From positions 1 through 35,945 of the forward strand of contig JBBPYR010000086.1 in the NCBI GenBank assembly GCA_038199755.1: DNA of 35,945 bases. The letters run 5' to 3'. The notes beneath the pieces were generated by a model, which was given only the letters and a program-made list of their open reading frames with translations, was not told the DNA's origin and ran no database searches. Source of the DNA: JBBPYR01 sp038199755. GTDB taxonomy: Bacteria; Chloroflexota; Ktedonobacteria; Ktedonobacterales; Ktedonobacteraceae. Numbering within the stretch: the stretch's first letter is position 1; each line of letters begins with the position of its first letter. Of this stretch, positions 8,901 through 16,420 are shown piece by piece. The position numbers and the translations under genes were made by a program.

Positions 8901-11088
8901 GCAGATTCATGAGCCACAAACCATCTCTGCCCTGGTATCACTCCTATATGTCTCACAGCAGGAGCCGCTCTTGACCATTGCCGTGGTGCGTGCGCTCAGC
9001 AAATTTACTGATAGGCAAGTGGTACCTGCCTTGCTGATGGTGCTGAATGATACCTATCCACAGGTGTATGAAGAGGCTATTGACGCCCTGAGTGCGCTTG
9101 GCATTGTGGCTCTCGATGACCTCATCGCAGCCCTCGATAGCGCGGAAGAGACTCCCCTTGTACAACGGGTGCGGCGCGCCATATTAGGAATGTCACCCTT
9201 CCCCGGCGATCAACTGGTGAACGCCCTCGCTCATTGTACAGATCAACAGGCGCAGCAACTCTTGTTCATCTTGCAGATGCAAGGGGCGGAGGCTGCCCAA
9301 GTGCTGACGAGAAATCTTTTACACGCTGATGAGCGCGTGCGTGCCTATGTCTATGGCGCAATCGAGGCCATGCCAGGGGCGATTGTTGTGCCCGCCCTGC
9401 TAGAGGTGCTGCAACAGCCCGGTCCTCTCCGCAAAGTTGCCAGTTCGCTGCTGCTCAATTATCCAGAATCGGCTATTTCGCCGTTGGTGGACCTGCTGGG
9501 TGAGCATGAGCGCGGTGATGCGGCAGCATCCATTCTGCCCCTGTTTGGCCCGGTGATTCTGCGTCCGCTCATCTCAGGGCTGGAGGATCATCGCACACTT
9601 GGACGTGAGCGAGCCCAAAACATTATCGTTTCGCTGGTGCGTCAGACCGATGACAAGCAGGCGATTCTATCAGGTATACTGCATCTTTTGCATCCAACGC
9701 CACCGCCGCGTGCCCATGAGGTCTTGCTGGGGGTGCTCACCGGCGAACTAGCAGCGGTGAGTATTCCAGTGCTGCTTGAGGGATTAGAGGACGCACATCT
9801 GCTGGGTGAGGCGGCTGATGCCTTGGTACGGGTGTATCATCGTACCCAACTCAGCAAGAAGGTGCTGGATAGCCTGTTGGAGTCGCTCTATGTCGAGGAT
9901 CGCCGTGGTGGTGCGGAAACTGCGTTTATTCAGATCGGTGCTCCCGCCGTTCCCGTTGTTGGTGCTTTGCTCACAGACGAACATCCGTTGGTTGTGCGTG
10001 GGGTAAAGCGCATCCTGCGTGACATTGGCGTACCCGCGCTGCCGTTTATCTGGAACGCTTATAGCAACGCTGATAATCCCGCCTTGCGTGAGGCGGCAAT
10101 GGATGTCTTTCATAGCATGCCAACTGAGGTTGTCAAAAACGAATTGGTGCGTCTGCTCACTAGTGATGAGCGCAATAATATCGCGATGGCGGTGGCACTG
10201 CTCTTAGAGCGCATTCATGACGAGTCGGTGCAGCAATATGCGGATCATAATATGGTACAAGCCTTGCTGGGCTTTGTGCAGCAAAATGACAACGAAGCAA
10301 CCAATTTACGGATCATCTCATTGCTGCTGTTGCTGGGCGATCACAGAATTATTGACCCTTTACTACAAGAGATAGAGGCAACGCATCGTAAGCAACTGAC
10401 CTACATGTTGCTCTTGTTGGGCGCGAAGGCGCAGTCAGTGTTGCTGGGTGTGTTGAAAGATGCTAATGCAAAACCGGAGTTGCGGGCAGAGGTTGCCTCG
10501 GTGATGGCTATGCTCAGTACCGATGATATCGTCACAGAATATGCACGTAATGTGAGTAACTACGGCATGGCATCAACGCGCACCAGCGTTCTCTTTCCAG
10601 AGCAACTTTCGATAGCCCTGCGCTCACTGGGCGGCTTGCTTGCCAGCGGGCAATGGGATGCGGCAAAATTACGTGAGATGCGTAATGCCAATCAGGAAGG
10701 TTCACCAGCCCATGAACTCTTTAGCATATTGCTTGGCTGGCGTTACGCCCCAGAACTACAAAAATTAGAGCAAGAACTACAAACTGAACGCGATACCTAT
10801 AAAAAAGAGTTGCTATCTCTGAGCGCACAAGTTATGATGGATAATAAGCGGATGCAGTCGTTGGAAGAGGAATTGGACGAGTTGAAACGTGAGCATGGTT
10901 TTCGTGGCGACGAACTCCAACAAACGGTTCATGAAAAAGATTCCTTACAAAGAAAGATTGAGCAGCTAGCACAGGAGCGCAATTCTTATCGCAGTCAGTT
11001 GGAGCGCGCCCAAAACGATAGTCAAAAGCTGCGCGATCAAAATGAACAGCTTTTATGGCAGCTAAATCAAATGAGTTCGTCAAAATAA
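5902..11088 (+). CDS. Membrane-anchored NACHT NTPase with long HEAT-repeat array
   Basis: This protein has about 1,728 residues. Counted from this start, two transmembrane helices lie at about 7-27 and 50-72. A NACHT-type STAND NTPase follows, with Walker A GVPGAGKTT at 150-158 and Walker B LLLLCDGLNEV with Asp 249. From about 660 to 1550 there is an array of alpha-helical HEAT/PBS-lyase-like repeats (phrases such as RAAAINVLGG, AVEPLIARLSD, VVPALLEVLQ). The last 130 residues are a charged coiled coil. Such proteins act as ligand-triggered oligomerising switches with the repeats as sensor or scaffold; the ligand is unknown. Start choice: ATG 5902 follows AGAGGA at 8 nt, while ATG 5803 would be almost leaderless and 5830 has a weaker site. 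A kinase-WD40 gene follows 58 bp later and is probably co-transcribed. Confidence 0.85.
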   Translation: MRLLSSILIGVGITLFLLLVEAGYVLLFNPADMLGRTTQRLLALLTLPIHVPLVLLILVLELIVVVGLILLVNRPFAIYRYLRVVRDTQEEYHKLYTPLTALTNIRKSLDTTAVQNAQNGQTSPTVAIEEERVSMLDLVQKSNAHQMILGVPGAGKTTALRVYQYVASRHIWHILLKRDRIPLYIPMKNYSLFLKERQRVGTGNTMPLAEVATFTLLDFLQESDLPAITYLRPYLRALTDQGRLLLLCDGLNEVDGSYLEHIDRELVYFMLNTRNRVVMTCREVDYREQEDFVKLVDEGHAARAVVYPLQPDQINQFVERYVERQDKSWLHTAGQIIQVIDRSRLRYHCTNPMMLFTLMGIIDKIGVERGKQIDTRGRLLREYVKQLISKEQHQPKWSKAAPNERDVIRFLGEVACAARWANDRNAIQLHISAATTSTGGGAVNFEELADELGFWLDEHPALGPFVSDDENTPANEPYTNMPQLLQFALNAALIDVSPSGVLSFRHELIAEYFVAEYFYASDVQQRSSASQVREELLDNVGRWSEPVAIWAGLLDNPLDLAEQFGVLGSNNPAYILQALALSLVCVGVLWTPPQAEIKRTVMLPTSVANALSIAVRNKAAREELAHIFTRCAEEGGQEVYRSLLPLVMVEGVDELLTLLDKSVVPDLLFTQLEDAVDDVAYEAQVRRITQVLGRFGAVVVEHAVQLSQPAPERSVRLRAAAINVLGGTHERRAVEPLIARLSDAESAIISRAATSLSRLGPPLVLAEVIRELESHAPSPLRERIHRATLIILTRFLEEQDPRRQLSMMQYQLVVDKVVPVLTSNYESEPEVQQLAHLMLVKQGQILRENCAEQVIAALTQYLSSQDVVAVNNVIRVLQEIGSVATPYLLNQLQDAAEPVRLHILEIVQVTRDVRVLPSLLQMVDETTPLVQQQVTKTLKVYAPESVPGLVELVLHGPNDMVAAKAAHILGEMGKQVVVPITDTIEQIVPGRTRLLVQVLEQIHEPQTISALVSLLYVSQQEPLLTIAVVRALSKFTDRQVVPALLMVLNDTYPQVYEEAIDALSALGIVALDDLIAALDSAEETPLVQRVRRAILGMSPFPGDQLVNALAHCTDQQAQQLLFILQMQGAEAAQVLTRNLLHADERVRAYVYGAIEAMPGAIVVPALLEVLQQPGPLRKVASSLLLNYPESAISPLVDLLGEHERGDAAASILPLFGPVILRPLISGLEDHRTLGRERAQNIIVSLVRQTDDKQAILSGILHLLHPTPPPRAHEVLLGVLTGELAAVSIPVLLEGLEDAHLLGEAADALVRVYHRTQLSKKVLDSLLESLYVEDRRGGAETAFIQIGAPAVPVVGALLTDEHPLVVRGVKRILRDIGVPALPFIWNAYSNADNPALREAAMDVFHSMPTEVVKNELVRLLTSDERNNIAMAVALLLERIHDESVQQYADHNMVQALLGFVQQNDNEATNLRIISLLLLLGDHRIIDPLLQEIEATHRKQLTYMLLLLGAKAQSVLLGVLKDANAKPELRAEVASVMAMLSTDDIVTEYARNVSNYGMASTRTSVLFPEQLSIALRSLGGLLASGQWDAAKLREMRNANQEGSPAHELFSILLGWRYAPELQKLEQELQTERDTYKKELLSLSAQVMMDNKRMQSLEEELDELKREHGFRGDELQQTVHEKDSLQRKIEQLAQERNSYRSQLERAQNDSQKLRDQNEQLLWQLNQMSSSK

Positions 11089-11146
11089 GCATATTATCTT
11101 GTTCTATTATACAAAAGTCTAGTTCTCTCATAGGAAACATCTCTAT

Positions 11147-13186
11147 ATGGCAGGGGAGCATTACGAGCAAGTAGAAAAGCTCGGCCAGGGTATGATGAGT
11201 GATGTGTGGTTGGTGCGTGATACCTCAACCAATGAACTGGTTGTACTAAAAGTCATGACGACAATTTCGGAAGATGATAAGCGCGATCACAAGTCGCGTG
11301 AACGTTTTTTACGTGAAATCGAGATTACACAGAGTCTACAACATCCCCATATCCTGCCCATTATCGATTCGGGTGACATCCATTATCAGGGGCGTTTTGT
11401 TCCTTATTACGTCACACCCTATATTAGCGATGGGTCGTTAGCAGAGGTTATTAAGAGAGTACCCCCTTGGAAATCGTGGTCGCTGGTGCAGATTGGTGAT
11501 GCCATTTTGCAAGCCGCCGAGAGCATCTTCTATTTGCATACACGCGATCCGCTGATTGTGCATCAGGATATCAAGCCGGGGAACTTCTTGTGCCAATTTG
11601 TAGAAAGTACGCAACGCATCGTCTATCTCTACCTGTGCGACTTTGGCATTTCGCGCTGGCAAAAGACGAGTACGGCTGCCGCCAGCGAGGTCTTGGGTAC
11701 CTTCGCATATATGGCACCAGAACAGGCTGAGGGCATTGTAGATCGCGCTTCAGATCAATACGCGCTGGCAATTGTGGCCTGCTATATGCTAACCGGAAAA
11801 TTGCCGATACAGGCGGCGACAAACAAGGAATACATCGAGGCTCACCTGCACGATAGGCCACTGACACCAAGCGAGCTGTACGCGGACCGCCTGCAATCGG
11901 AAGAGGTGGACGAGGTAATCTTGCGGGCACTGGAAAAGAGGCCACAGGATCGCTTCCCCACCATTCTGGAGTTTGCTCAGGCTCTGCATCAGGCTTTGGG
12001 TAAAGTTCCGCACATACAGCTACACACGAGTGTCAGCGATGTAGAAACGCATGAACTAAAACACTTCGAGCGACGCGCCAGCGGTGCGTTCGTGCCGGTA
12101 GAGCCGCAAAAGCCATTACCATCCGCACCATTGCAAGGAAAAGGGCAGCAAAGCGAGGACATGCCTATCGTTATCGACGCGCTAGATGCATTGAGCCGAT
12201 CGATCCTAGACGAACCACTGCCAGCAAAGCCACTTAAACCGCCTGCACCTGTCATTCCTCCACGCAGTGCCGCTCTTTCCTTTAGCCCTCTGGCGGTCAG
12301 GCATATCATGTCCTCTGAACTGCCAGCGCGTCCCCGTCAACTCTGTTGGAGTCGCGATGGCGCTGCATTGGTGTGTGTGCTCTATGGACAGCCGCCGCTC
12401 TGTCTGGCTGGCTCTGGCATGATGCAGGAGATACTCGTGTCAATGGCAGGACAGACCGCGTGTGCAAGTTGGTCGCCTGATGGCAGAGTGGTGGCGGTCA
12501 GCACACCAGATACCATCCGTTTCTGGGATGTGGTGAATCGGGTGGTGCTTCCTCTGACCATCGCCACACCAGGTGTGACGGTAGAAGGTATGGATTGGTC
12601 GTCTCATGACCAACTGGCAATCTGGCTCGACAATCAAATTTTGATTTACACCCTTCCTTTTGCCACATTGACAGTGCCGCAACCGCCATTGTCGCAACGC
12701 GTCACGACTGGCCCGATGCGTTGCGGTAATCCCGGTAGTTTGCGCTGGTCACCTGACGGCACCTTGCTTGCCGCCGGTGGTAGCAATGGGATGGTAGTGT
12801 GTTGGAGCATCGGGCGCATTGCTCCCGCATGGCATGTTGCTCCCCTCGGCCAAAAAGTGCATGGCCTTGCCTGGTCGCCTGATGGAGCCTTGCTCGCCGT
12901 CGCATTTAGAAACAACCGTGTCGCTGGTTGGGATGCTGGCACAAGGCAGCCGCTGTTCGATTGGGAAAAGTTACCCTCAATGCCGCGCACGCTAACCATC
13001 GCGTCTACCCAGCACATCACGATTGCGTCCAGCGAACAACGCCTGCTCTGTGGCATGCCGCAGGATACCTTCCCCCTGAAGACAGTGCCAGGGCAACTGC
13101 TCGCCGCGTGGTCGCCAGCTTATCCAGACCTGGCAACGCTTGATGCCAACCGACAAAGCTCCCTTATCATCTGGCGACAAGTATGA
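11147..13186 (+). CDS. Ser/Thr protein kinase with C-terminal WD40 repeats
   Basis: This 679-residue protein has a Hanks-type kinase domain at about 6-285: glycine loop GQGMMSDV (13-20), Lys 35 in VVLKVM, catalytic loop HQDIKPGN (139-146), DFG at 165-167 and APEQ at 190-193. The usual HRD arginine is Gln, but the catalytic Asp is kept, so it is probably active. A Pro-rich linker (about 310-390) leads to about five WD40 blades with phrases such as WSPDGTLLAAGG and WSPDGALLAVAF. No membrane helix is visible, unlike PknB-type receptors. AGGA precedes the ATG by 9-10 nt. It lies 58 bp after the NACHT-HEAT gene and is a likely partner. Confidence 0.9.
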   Translation: MAGEHYEQVEKLGQGMMSDVWLVRDTSTNELVVLKVMTTISEDDKRDHKSRERFLREIEITQSLQHPHILPIIDSGDIHYQGRFVPYYVTPYISDGSLAEVIKRVPPWKSWSLVQIGDAILQAAESIFYLHTRDPLIVHQDIKPGNFLCQFVESTQRIVYLYLCDFGISRWQKTSTAAASEVLGTFAYMAPEQAEGIVDRASDQYALAIVACYMLTGKLPIQAATNKEYIEAHLHDRPLTPSELYADRLQSEEVDEVILRALEKRPQDRFPTILEFAQALHQALGKVPHIQLHTSVSDVETHELKHFERRASGAFVPVEPQKPLPSAPLQGKGQQSEDMPIVIDALDALSRSILDEPLPAKPLKPPAPVIPPRSAALSFSPLAVRHIMSSELPARPRQLCWSRDGAALVCVLYGQPPLCLAGSGMMQEILVSMAGQTACASWSPDGRVVAVSTPDTIRFWDVVNRVVLPLTIATPGVTVEGMDWSSHDQLAIWLDNQILIYTLPFATLTVPQPPLSQRVTTGPMRCGNPGSLRWSPDGTLLAAGGSNGMVVCWSIGRIAPAWHVAPLGQKVHGLAWSPDGALLAVAFRNNRVAGWDAGTRQPLFDWEKLPSMPRTLTIASTQHITIASSEQRLLCGMPQDTFPLKTVPGQLLAAWSPAYPDLATLDANRQSSLIIWRQV

Positions 13187-13365
13187 CCATCACTGTGTGA
13201 ACAGGTGTGGATGGTGTAGATGAGATACTTTTAGTACGTACGATTCGTGTAGTAACTACTGGCTGAGGAAAAATGGCTGAGAGCATCTAATATGCAAAGG
13301 TGCTTACTCGTTCGTGAGCAAGGATGCCCAGAAAGAACATTCCTACTGCAAGGAGTAGTATAAAC

Positions 13366-13866
13366 ATGCCAAAAGATACAAGTATGCACGACGTAAAATT
13401 GCTGAGTGATAAAATCAAAGGTATTCGTATAGCCATGATGACTACTGAGGAAGCAGATGGGACGTTGCGGAGCCGTCCAATGGCAACGCAGGACGTAGAA
13501 TTTGATGGTAGTCTGTGGTTTTTCACACAGGCCGAAACTCCAAAGGTTGAGCAGGTGGAGCAGCACAGTAAGGTGAATATCAGCTATGCCAAGCCTGACG
13601 ATAACCTGTTTGTGTCCGTTTCTGGTACTGCCGAACTGGTGCGGGATCGCAAAAAGATTGATGAGTACTGGAAACCGCTCTATAAAACATGGTTTCCCAA
13701 CGGCAAGGAAGACCCACAGTTAGCATTGCTCAAGGTGAATGTGGAGAGTGCTGAGTATTGGGATGTGCCTGCTGGCAAGATGGGTGGCATCTTTTCAGCC
13801 GTGAAAGGCTTGACTGGTGGTGGGAAAGATGTAGTTGGTGAGGATGTCAAGATGGATTTGCAGTAA
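13366..13866 (+). CDS. Pyridoxamine-5'-phosphate-oxidase-fold protein (general stress protein 26-like)
   Basis: This 166-residue protein has the split-barrel flavin-binding fold of the PPOX superfamily, general-stress branch. Visible are KIKGIRIAMMTTEEADGTLRSRPM, the strand LWFFTQAETPKVEQVEQHSKVNISYA, and a WFPNGKEDPQLALLKV segment typical of the family. These proteins bind FMN or FAD; their substrates are mostly unknown, and true pyridoxal biosynthesis is unlikely. The frame is open from 13324, but ATG 13366 follows AAGGAG and is preferred. A possible small hairpin (CTACT with AGTAG) overlaps the ribosome-binding site. It is followed by a strong hairpin terminator. Confidence 0.8.
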   Translation: MPKDTSMHDVKLLSDKIKGIRIAMMTTEEADGTLRSRPMATQDVEFDGSLWFFTQAETPKVEQVEQHSKVNISYAKPDDNLFVSVSGTAELVRDRKKIDEYWKPLYKTWFPNGKEDPQLALLKVNVESAEYWDVPAGKMGGIFSAVKGLTGGGKDVVGEDVKMDLQ

Positions 13867-13879
13867 TTGGCTTAGAAAC

Positions 13880-13949
13880 GATGTAAAGACGAGCACACGC
13901 AGGGTACATCATGGCTATGGTGTACCCTGCGTGTGCTCGTTTTTACATC
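13880..13949. terminator. 33-bp-stem hairpin, probable rho-independent terminator
   Basis: The arms 13880-13912 and 13917-13949 pair over all 33 positions (31 Watson-Crick, 2 G-U) around a 4-nt loop GGCT. The core begins ACGAGCACACGCAGGG and ends in CTCGT followed by TTTTT. It is 13 bp after the PPOX gene and about 55 bp before purK. The T-rich tail fits a terminator, but the stem is far longer than needed. Confidence 0.75.
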
Positions 13950-14003
13950 AGTGCTAGACAGGGTGAAGCAAAGAAACGCCAAAATGTAGTATAGTAAGTG
14001 GCG

Positions 14004-15215
14004 ATGGACGCTCGAACAGATATTTTTCATAAAATGAGTAGCAAATTGAGAACAACAGGAACAGTAAGTGAACAGGAACGCGTAGTGACCGCCGCTACGC
14101 GCATTGGTATTATTGGTGGCGGCCAACTGGGGTTGATGATTGCTGAAGCTGCACGTGAGATGGGCTATGCGCAGGTAACGGTGCTAGACCCAACGCCTGC
14201 ATGTCCCGCTTCTACGGTTGCAGAGCAGATTGTCGGTAGCTTGAAAGACCCTGCCGCGTTGAGCCGATTGGCACAGCAGGCCGATATTCTTACCTATGAG
14301 ATTGAGCATATCAATACACAGGCATTACGGGATCTGCAAAAGCAGGGGATAGCGATTTATCCTGCGCCGGACTCGCTGGCGATCATTCAGGATAAGTACG
14401 CGCAAAAGGAGTTTTTGCGACAGCACCATATTCCCGTGGCTCCATTTCTGGCGGTCACTTCTGCCAACGAGATCGAGCATGCCGCGCAGGTGCTTGGCTA
14501 TCCATTGGTGTTGAAGGCGAAAAAAGATGCCTATGACGGGCGTGGTAATGCGCGCATCAATGACCCACAGGATATCGCGGCGGCGATGGTGCGGCTGGGT
14601 GATCGCGAATTATACGTAGAGCAATGCTTGGAACTCGCGCAAGAAATTGGCTTGATGGTGGCACGTAATGGACATGGCGAGATCGCAACGCATCCCGTGG
14701 TTGAGATGCTGCATGAACGCGATATCTGCCAGACCGTGTTCGCGCCTGCCGCAATTTCCGCGTCTCTGCAAGCGGAGGCGCAGGATATCGCACGGCAAAC
14801 GATTGGCTATTTGCAGGGCGCGGGTATCTTTGGTGTGGAGATGTTTCTGGATACGGTAGGCAAGCTGTGGCTGAACGAAATTGCTCCGCGCCCCCACAAT
14901 CTGGGCCATTACTCGATTGAGGCGTGCGCAACATCGCAGTTCGCACAACATTTGCGTGCCGTGACCAACTTGCCGCTCGGCCCGACGCACATGCTGTATC
15001 CAGCGGCGGTCATGATAAATATCCTGGGCACGCGTAACGGACCCGCCGAGCCGCACTGGAACGATGATTTTGACCATGAGCGCGTGTTTATTCATATCTA
15101 TGGCAAACGCGAGACCAGGGTTGATCGCAAAATGGGCCATATCACCGTTGTGGGTGAGCAAGCAGACGAGGTGTATCAGCAGGCACAACGCGTGCGGGCG
15201 CAACTTTCGATTTAA
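14004..15215 (+). CDS. purK: N5-carboxyaminoimidazole ribonucleotide synthase (PurK)
   Basis: PurK uses ATP and bicarbonate to carboxylate 5-aminoimidazole ribonucleotide in de novo purine synthesis. The protein has an N-terminal extension of about 33 residues, then RIGIIGGGQLGLMI, an ATP-grasp core with LVLKAKKDAYDGRGN, the YVEQCL strand, and the signature NEIAPRPHNLGHYSIEA near the C-terminus. The usual HNSGH reads HNLGH. Start: GTG 13998, ATG 14004 and ATG 14034 are in frame and none has a strong ribosome-binding site; 14004 is chosen as the first ATG. purE follows after 14 bp, so the two form an operon. Confidence 0.93.
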   Translation: MDARTDIFHKMSSKLRTTGTVSEQERVVTAATRIGIIGGGQLGLMIAEAAREMGYAQVTVLDPTPACPASTVAEQIVGSLKDPAALSRLAQQADILTYEIEHINTQALRDLQKQGIAIYPAPDSLAIIQDKYAQKEFLRQHHIPVAPFLAVTSANEIEHAAQVLGYPLVLKAKKDAYDGRGNARINDPQDIAAAMVRLGDRELYVEQCLELAQEIGLMVARNGHGEIATHPVVEMLHERDICQTVFAPAAISASLQAEAQDIARQTIGYLQGAGIFGVEMFLDTVGKLWLNEIAPRPHNLGHYSIEACATSQFAQHLRAVTNLPLGPTHMLYPAAVMINILGTRNGPAEPHWNDDFDHERVFIHIYGKRETRVDRKMGHITVVGEQADEVYQQAQRVRAQLSI

Positions 15216-15229
15216 AGAGGGATAGTGAG

Positions 15230-15835
15230 ATGTCAGCGGAGCATGAGATTGTACAGGCTATCAATGCGGACGAGTATGGCGTACTCGTTTCGCCGGAGGG
15301 TGTGGGAGAAGCTGCGCGTGGCGAGCCGAGGGTGCTGGTCACGATGGGCAGCGATTCAGACCTGCCATTGATGATGAAGGCCGTGAATACACTGCGCTAC
15401 GAGTTTGGAGTTTCCTGCCTGGTGCAGATCAACTCCGTGCATCGCGACCTGCGTTCAGTTGTCAGGCATATAGAAAACCTGCCCGCGTCGATACAGGTCA
15501 TCATCGCTTGCGCAGGTGGCGCGGCCCATCTCCCCGGCAATATCGCAGACCTGCGTGCCGACTTGCCCGTGATTGGGGTGCCTCGTGATCTGGGGCCACT
15601 CAAAGGGGTTGATGCGCTGCTCTCGATGGTGCAGATGCCCGAAGGCGCGCCAGTCGCGGTAATGGCGATTGGCGATGCGGGGGCGGTGAACGCCGCCATT
15701 CATGCCGCGAAGGAATTGGCGATTGCCGATAGTGCCATCAAAGCACGGCTGGTCAGCTATGCCGAGAAACGCAAGGCGCGTGTCGCCAGCCAGAATCAAA
15801 CCCTGGAAAAGAAGGTGCAGAGCTTTCAGCAATAA
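15230..15835 (+). CDS. purE: N5-carboxyaminoimidazole ribonucleotide mutase (PurE)
   Basis: PurE moves the carboxylate of N5-CAIR, the product of PurK, to carbon 4. Motifs are GSDSDLP (40-46), NSVHRD (69-73, with the catalytic His 71), AGGAAHLPG (95-103), PVIGVPRD and LLSMVQMP (130-137). At 201 residues it is longer than the usual 160-170: about 33 extra residues at the N-terminus and a basic C-terminal tail. The usual SAHR is SVHR. AGAGGG precedes the ATG by 8 nt. A purK-purE pair implies the two-step N5-CAIR route. Confidence 0.93.
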   Translation: MSAEHEIVQAINADEYGVLVSPEGVGEAARGEPRVLVTMGSDSDLPLMMKAVNTLRYEFGVSCLVQINSVHRDLRSVVRHIENLPASIQVIIACAGGAAHLPGNIADLRADLPVIGVPRDLGPLKGVDALLSMVQMPEGAPVAVMAIGDAGAVNAAIHAAKELAIADSAIKARLVSYAEKRKARVASQNQTLEKKVQSFQQ

Positions 15836-15844
15836 CGCGCGTCT

Positions 15845-15889
15845 CTACAACAGAAGCCTTCTTCTTTTCGTAATAAAGATGTGTTGTAG
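15845..15889. repeat. 8-bp inverted repeat downstream of purE
   Basis: CTACAACA (15845-15852) and TGTTGTAG (15882-15889) are perfect inverted copies separated by 29 nt, in the 87-bp gap between purE and the next gene. There is no T-run, so a terminator is not supported. It could be an operator for the downstream gene or chance. Confidence 0.3.
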
Positions 15890-15922
15890 TGGACAATACA
15901 CGCAGGAAAAAAGAGGATAACA

Positions 15923-16414
15923 ATGGCAACGGAACAAAACACGGCACCACCCCGTAAATCAGGCCAAGCTCCAGCTCGTTGGTTGACGCGCATACACACC
16001 TCGCTGTATCTCTGGACGGGTGGCGCTATTGGTGGGCGTATGGGTACAAGCCCTGTCTTGCTGCTCACCACAATAGGCCGCAAGAGCGGTATGTTACGCA
16101 CAACCCCACTCATCTATCTGGCAGATGGAGCGCGTTTCGCCCTGGTAGCTTCAAACGGCGGTGCCGAGCAGCATCCTCTTTGGTGGCGTAATCTGCTGGC
16201 CGACCCACGTGCGGGCGTGCAGGTAGGGCGTCAAAACATCAATATGATGGCACGGCAGGCCACGCCAGAAGAACACGCGGAACTGTGGCCGCGCCTGGTT
16301 GCTGTGTATGGCCCATATGCCGATTACCAGAAGCGCACCACACGTGAAATTCCTGTCGTTATCTTAGAACGTGCGGAAATTATGCTGCGCGATACTGGCA
16401 TAACCACGGCCTAG
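15923..16414 (+). CDS. Ddn-like deazaflavin-dependent nitroreductase/quinone reductase family protein
   Basis: This 163-residue protein belongs to the split-barrel family that uses coenzyme F420 (Ddn, formerly DUF385). Visible are LLLTTIGRKSGMLRTTPLIY, then FALVASNGG, HPLWWRNLLADPRAGVQVG and a C-terminal TTREIPVVILE strand, in family order. Members transfer hydride from F420H2 to quinones or nitro compounds; the natural substrate here is unknown. AGAGGA precedes the ATG at about 6 nt. It ends 6 bp before the convergent tex gene. Confidence 0.85.
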   Translation: MATEQNTAPPRKSGQAPARWLTRIHTSLYLWTGGAIGGRMGTSPVLLLTTIGRKSGMLRTTPLIYLADGARFALVASNGGAEQHPLWWRNLLADPRAGVQVGRQNINMMARQATPEEHAELWPRLVAVYGPYADYQKRTTREIPVVILERAEIMLRDTGITTA

Positions 16415-16420
16415 CGTTTG

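Noticed and set aside
12385..13186. Separate WD40 gene after the kinase
   Set aside because: The frame runs without a stop from the kinase through the linker into the WD40 blades, so it is one fusion protein.
13987..13995. TATAGT as a purK -10 element
   Set aside because: No acceptable -35 is found at 16-18 bp, and the resulting transcript would start at the codon itself.
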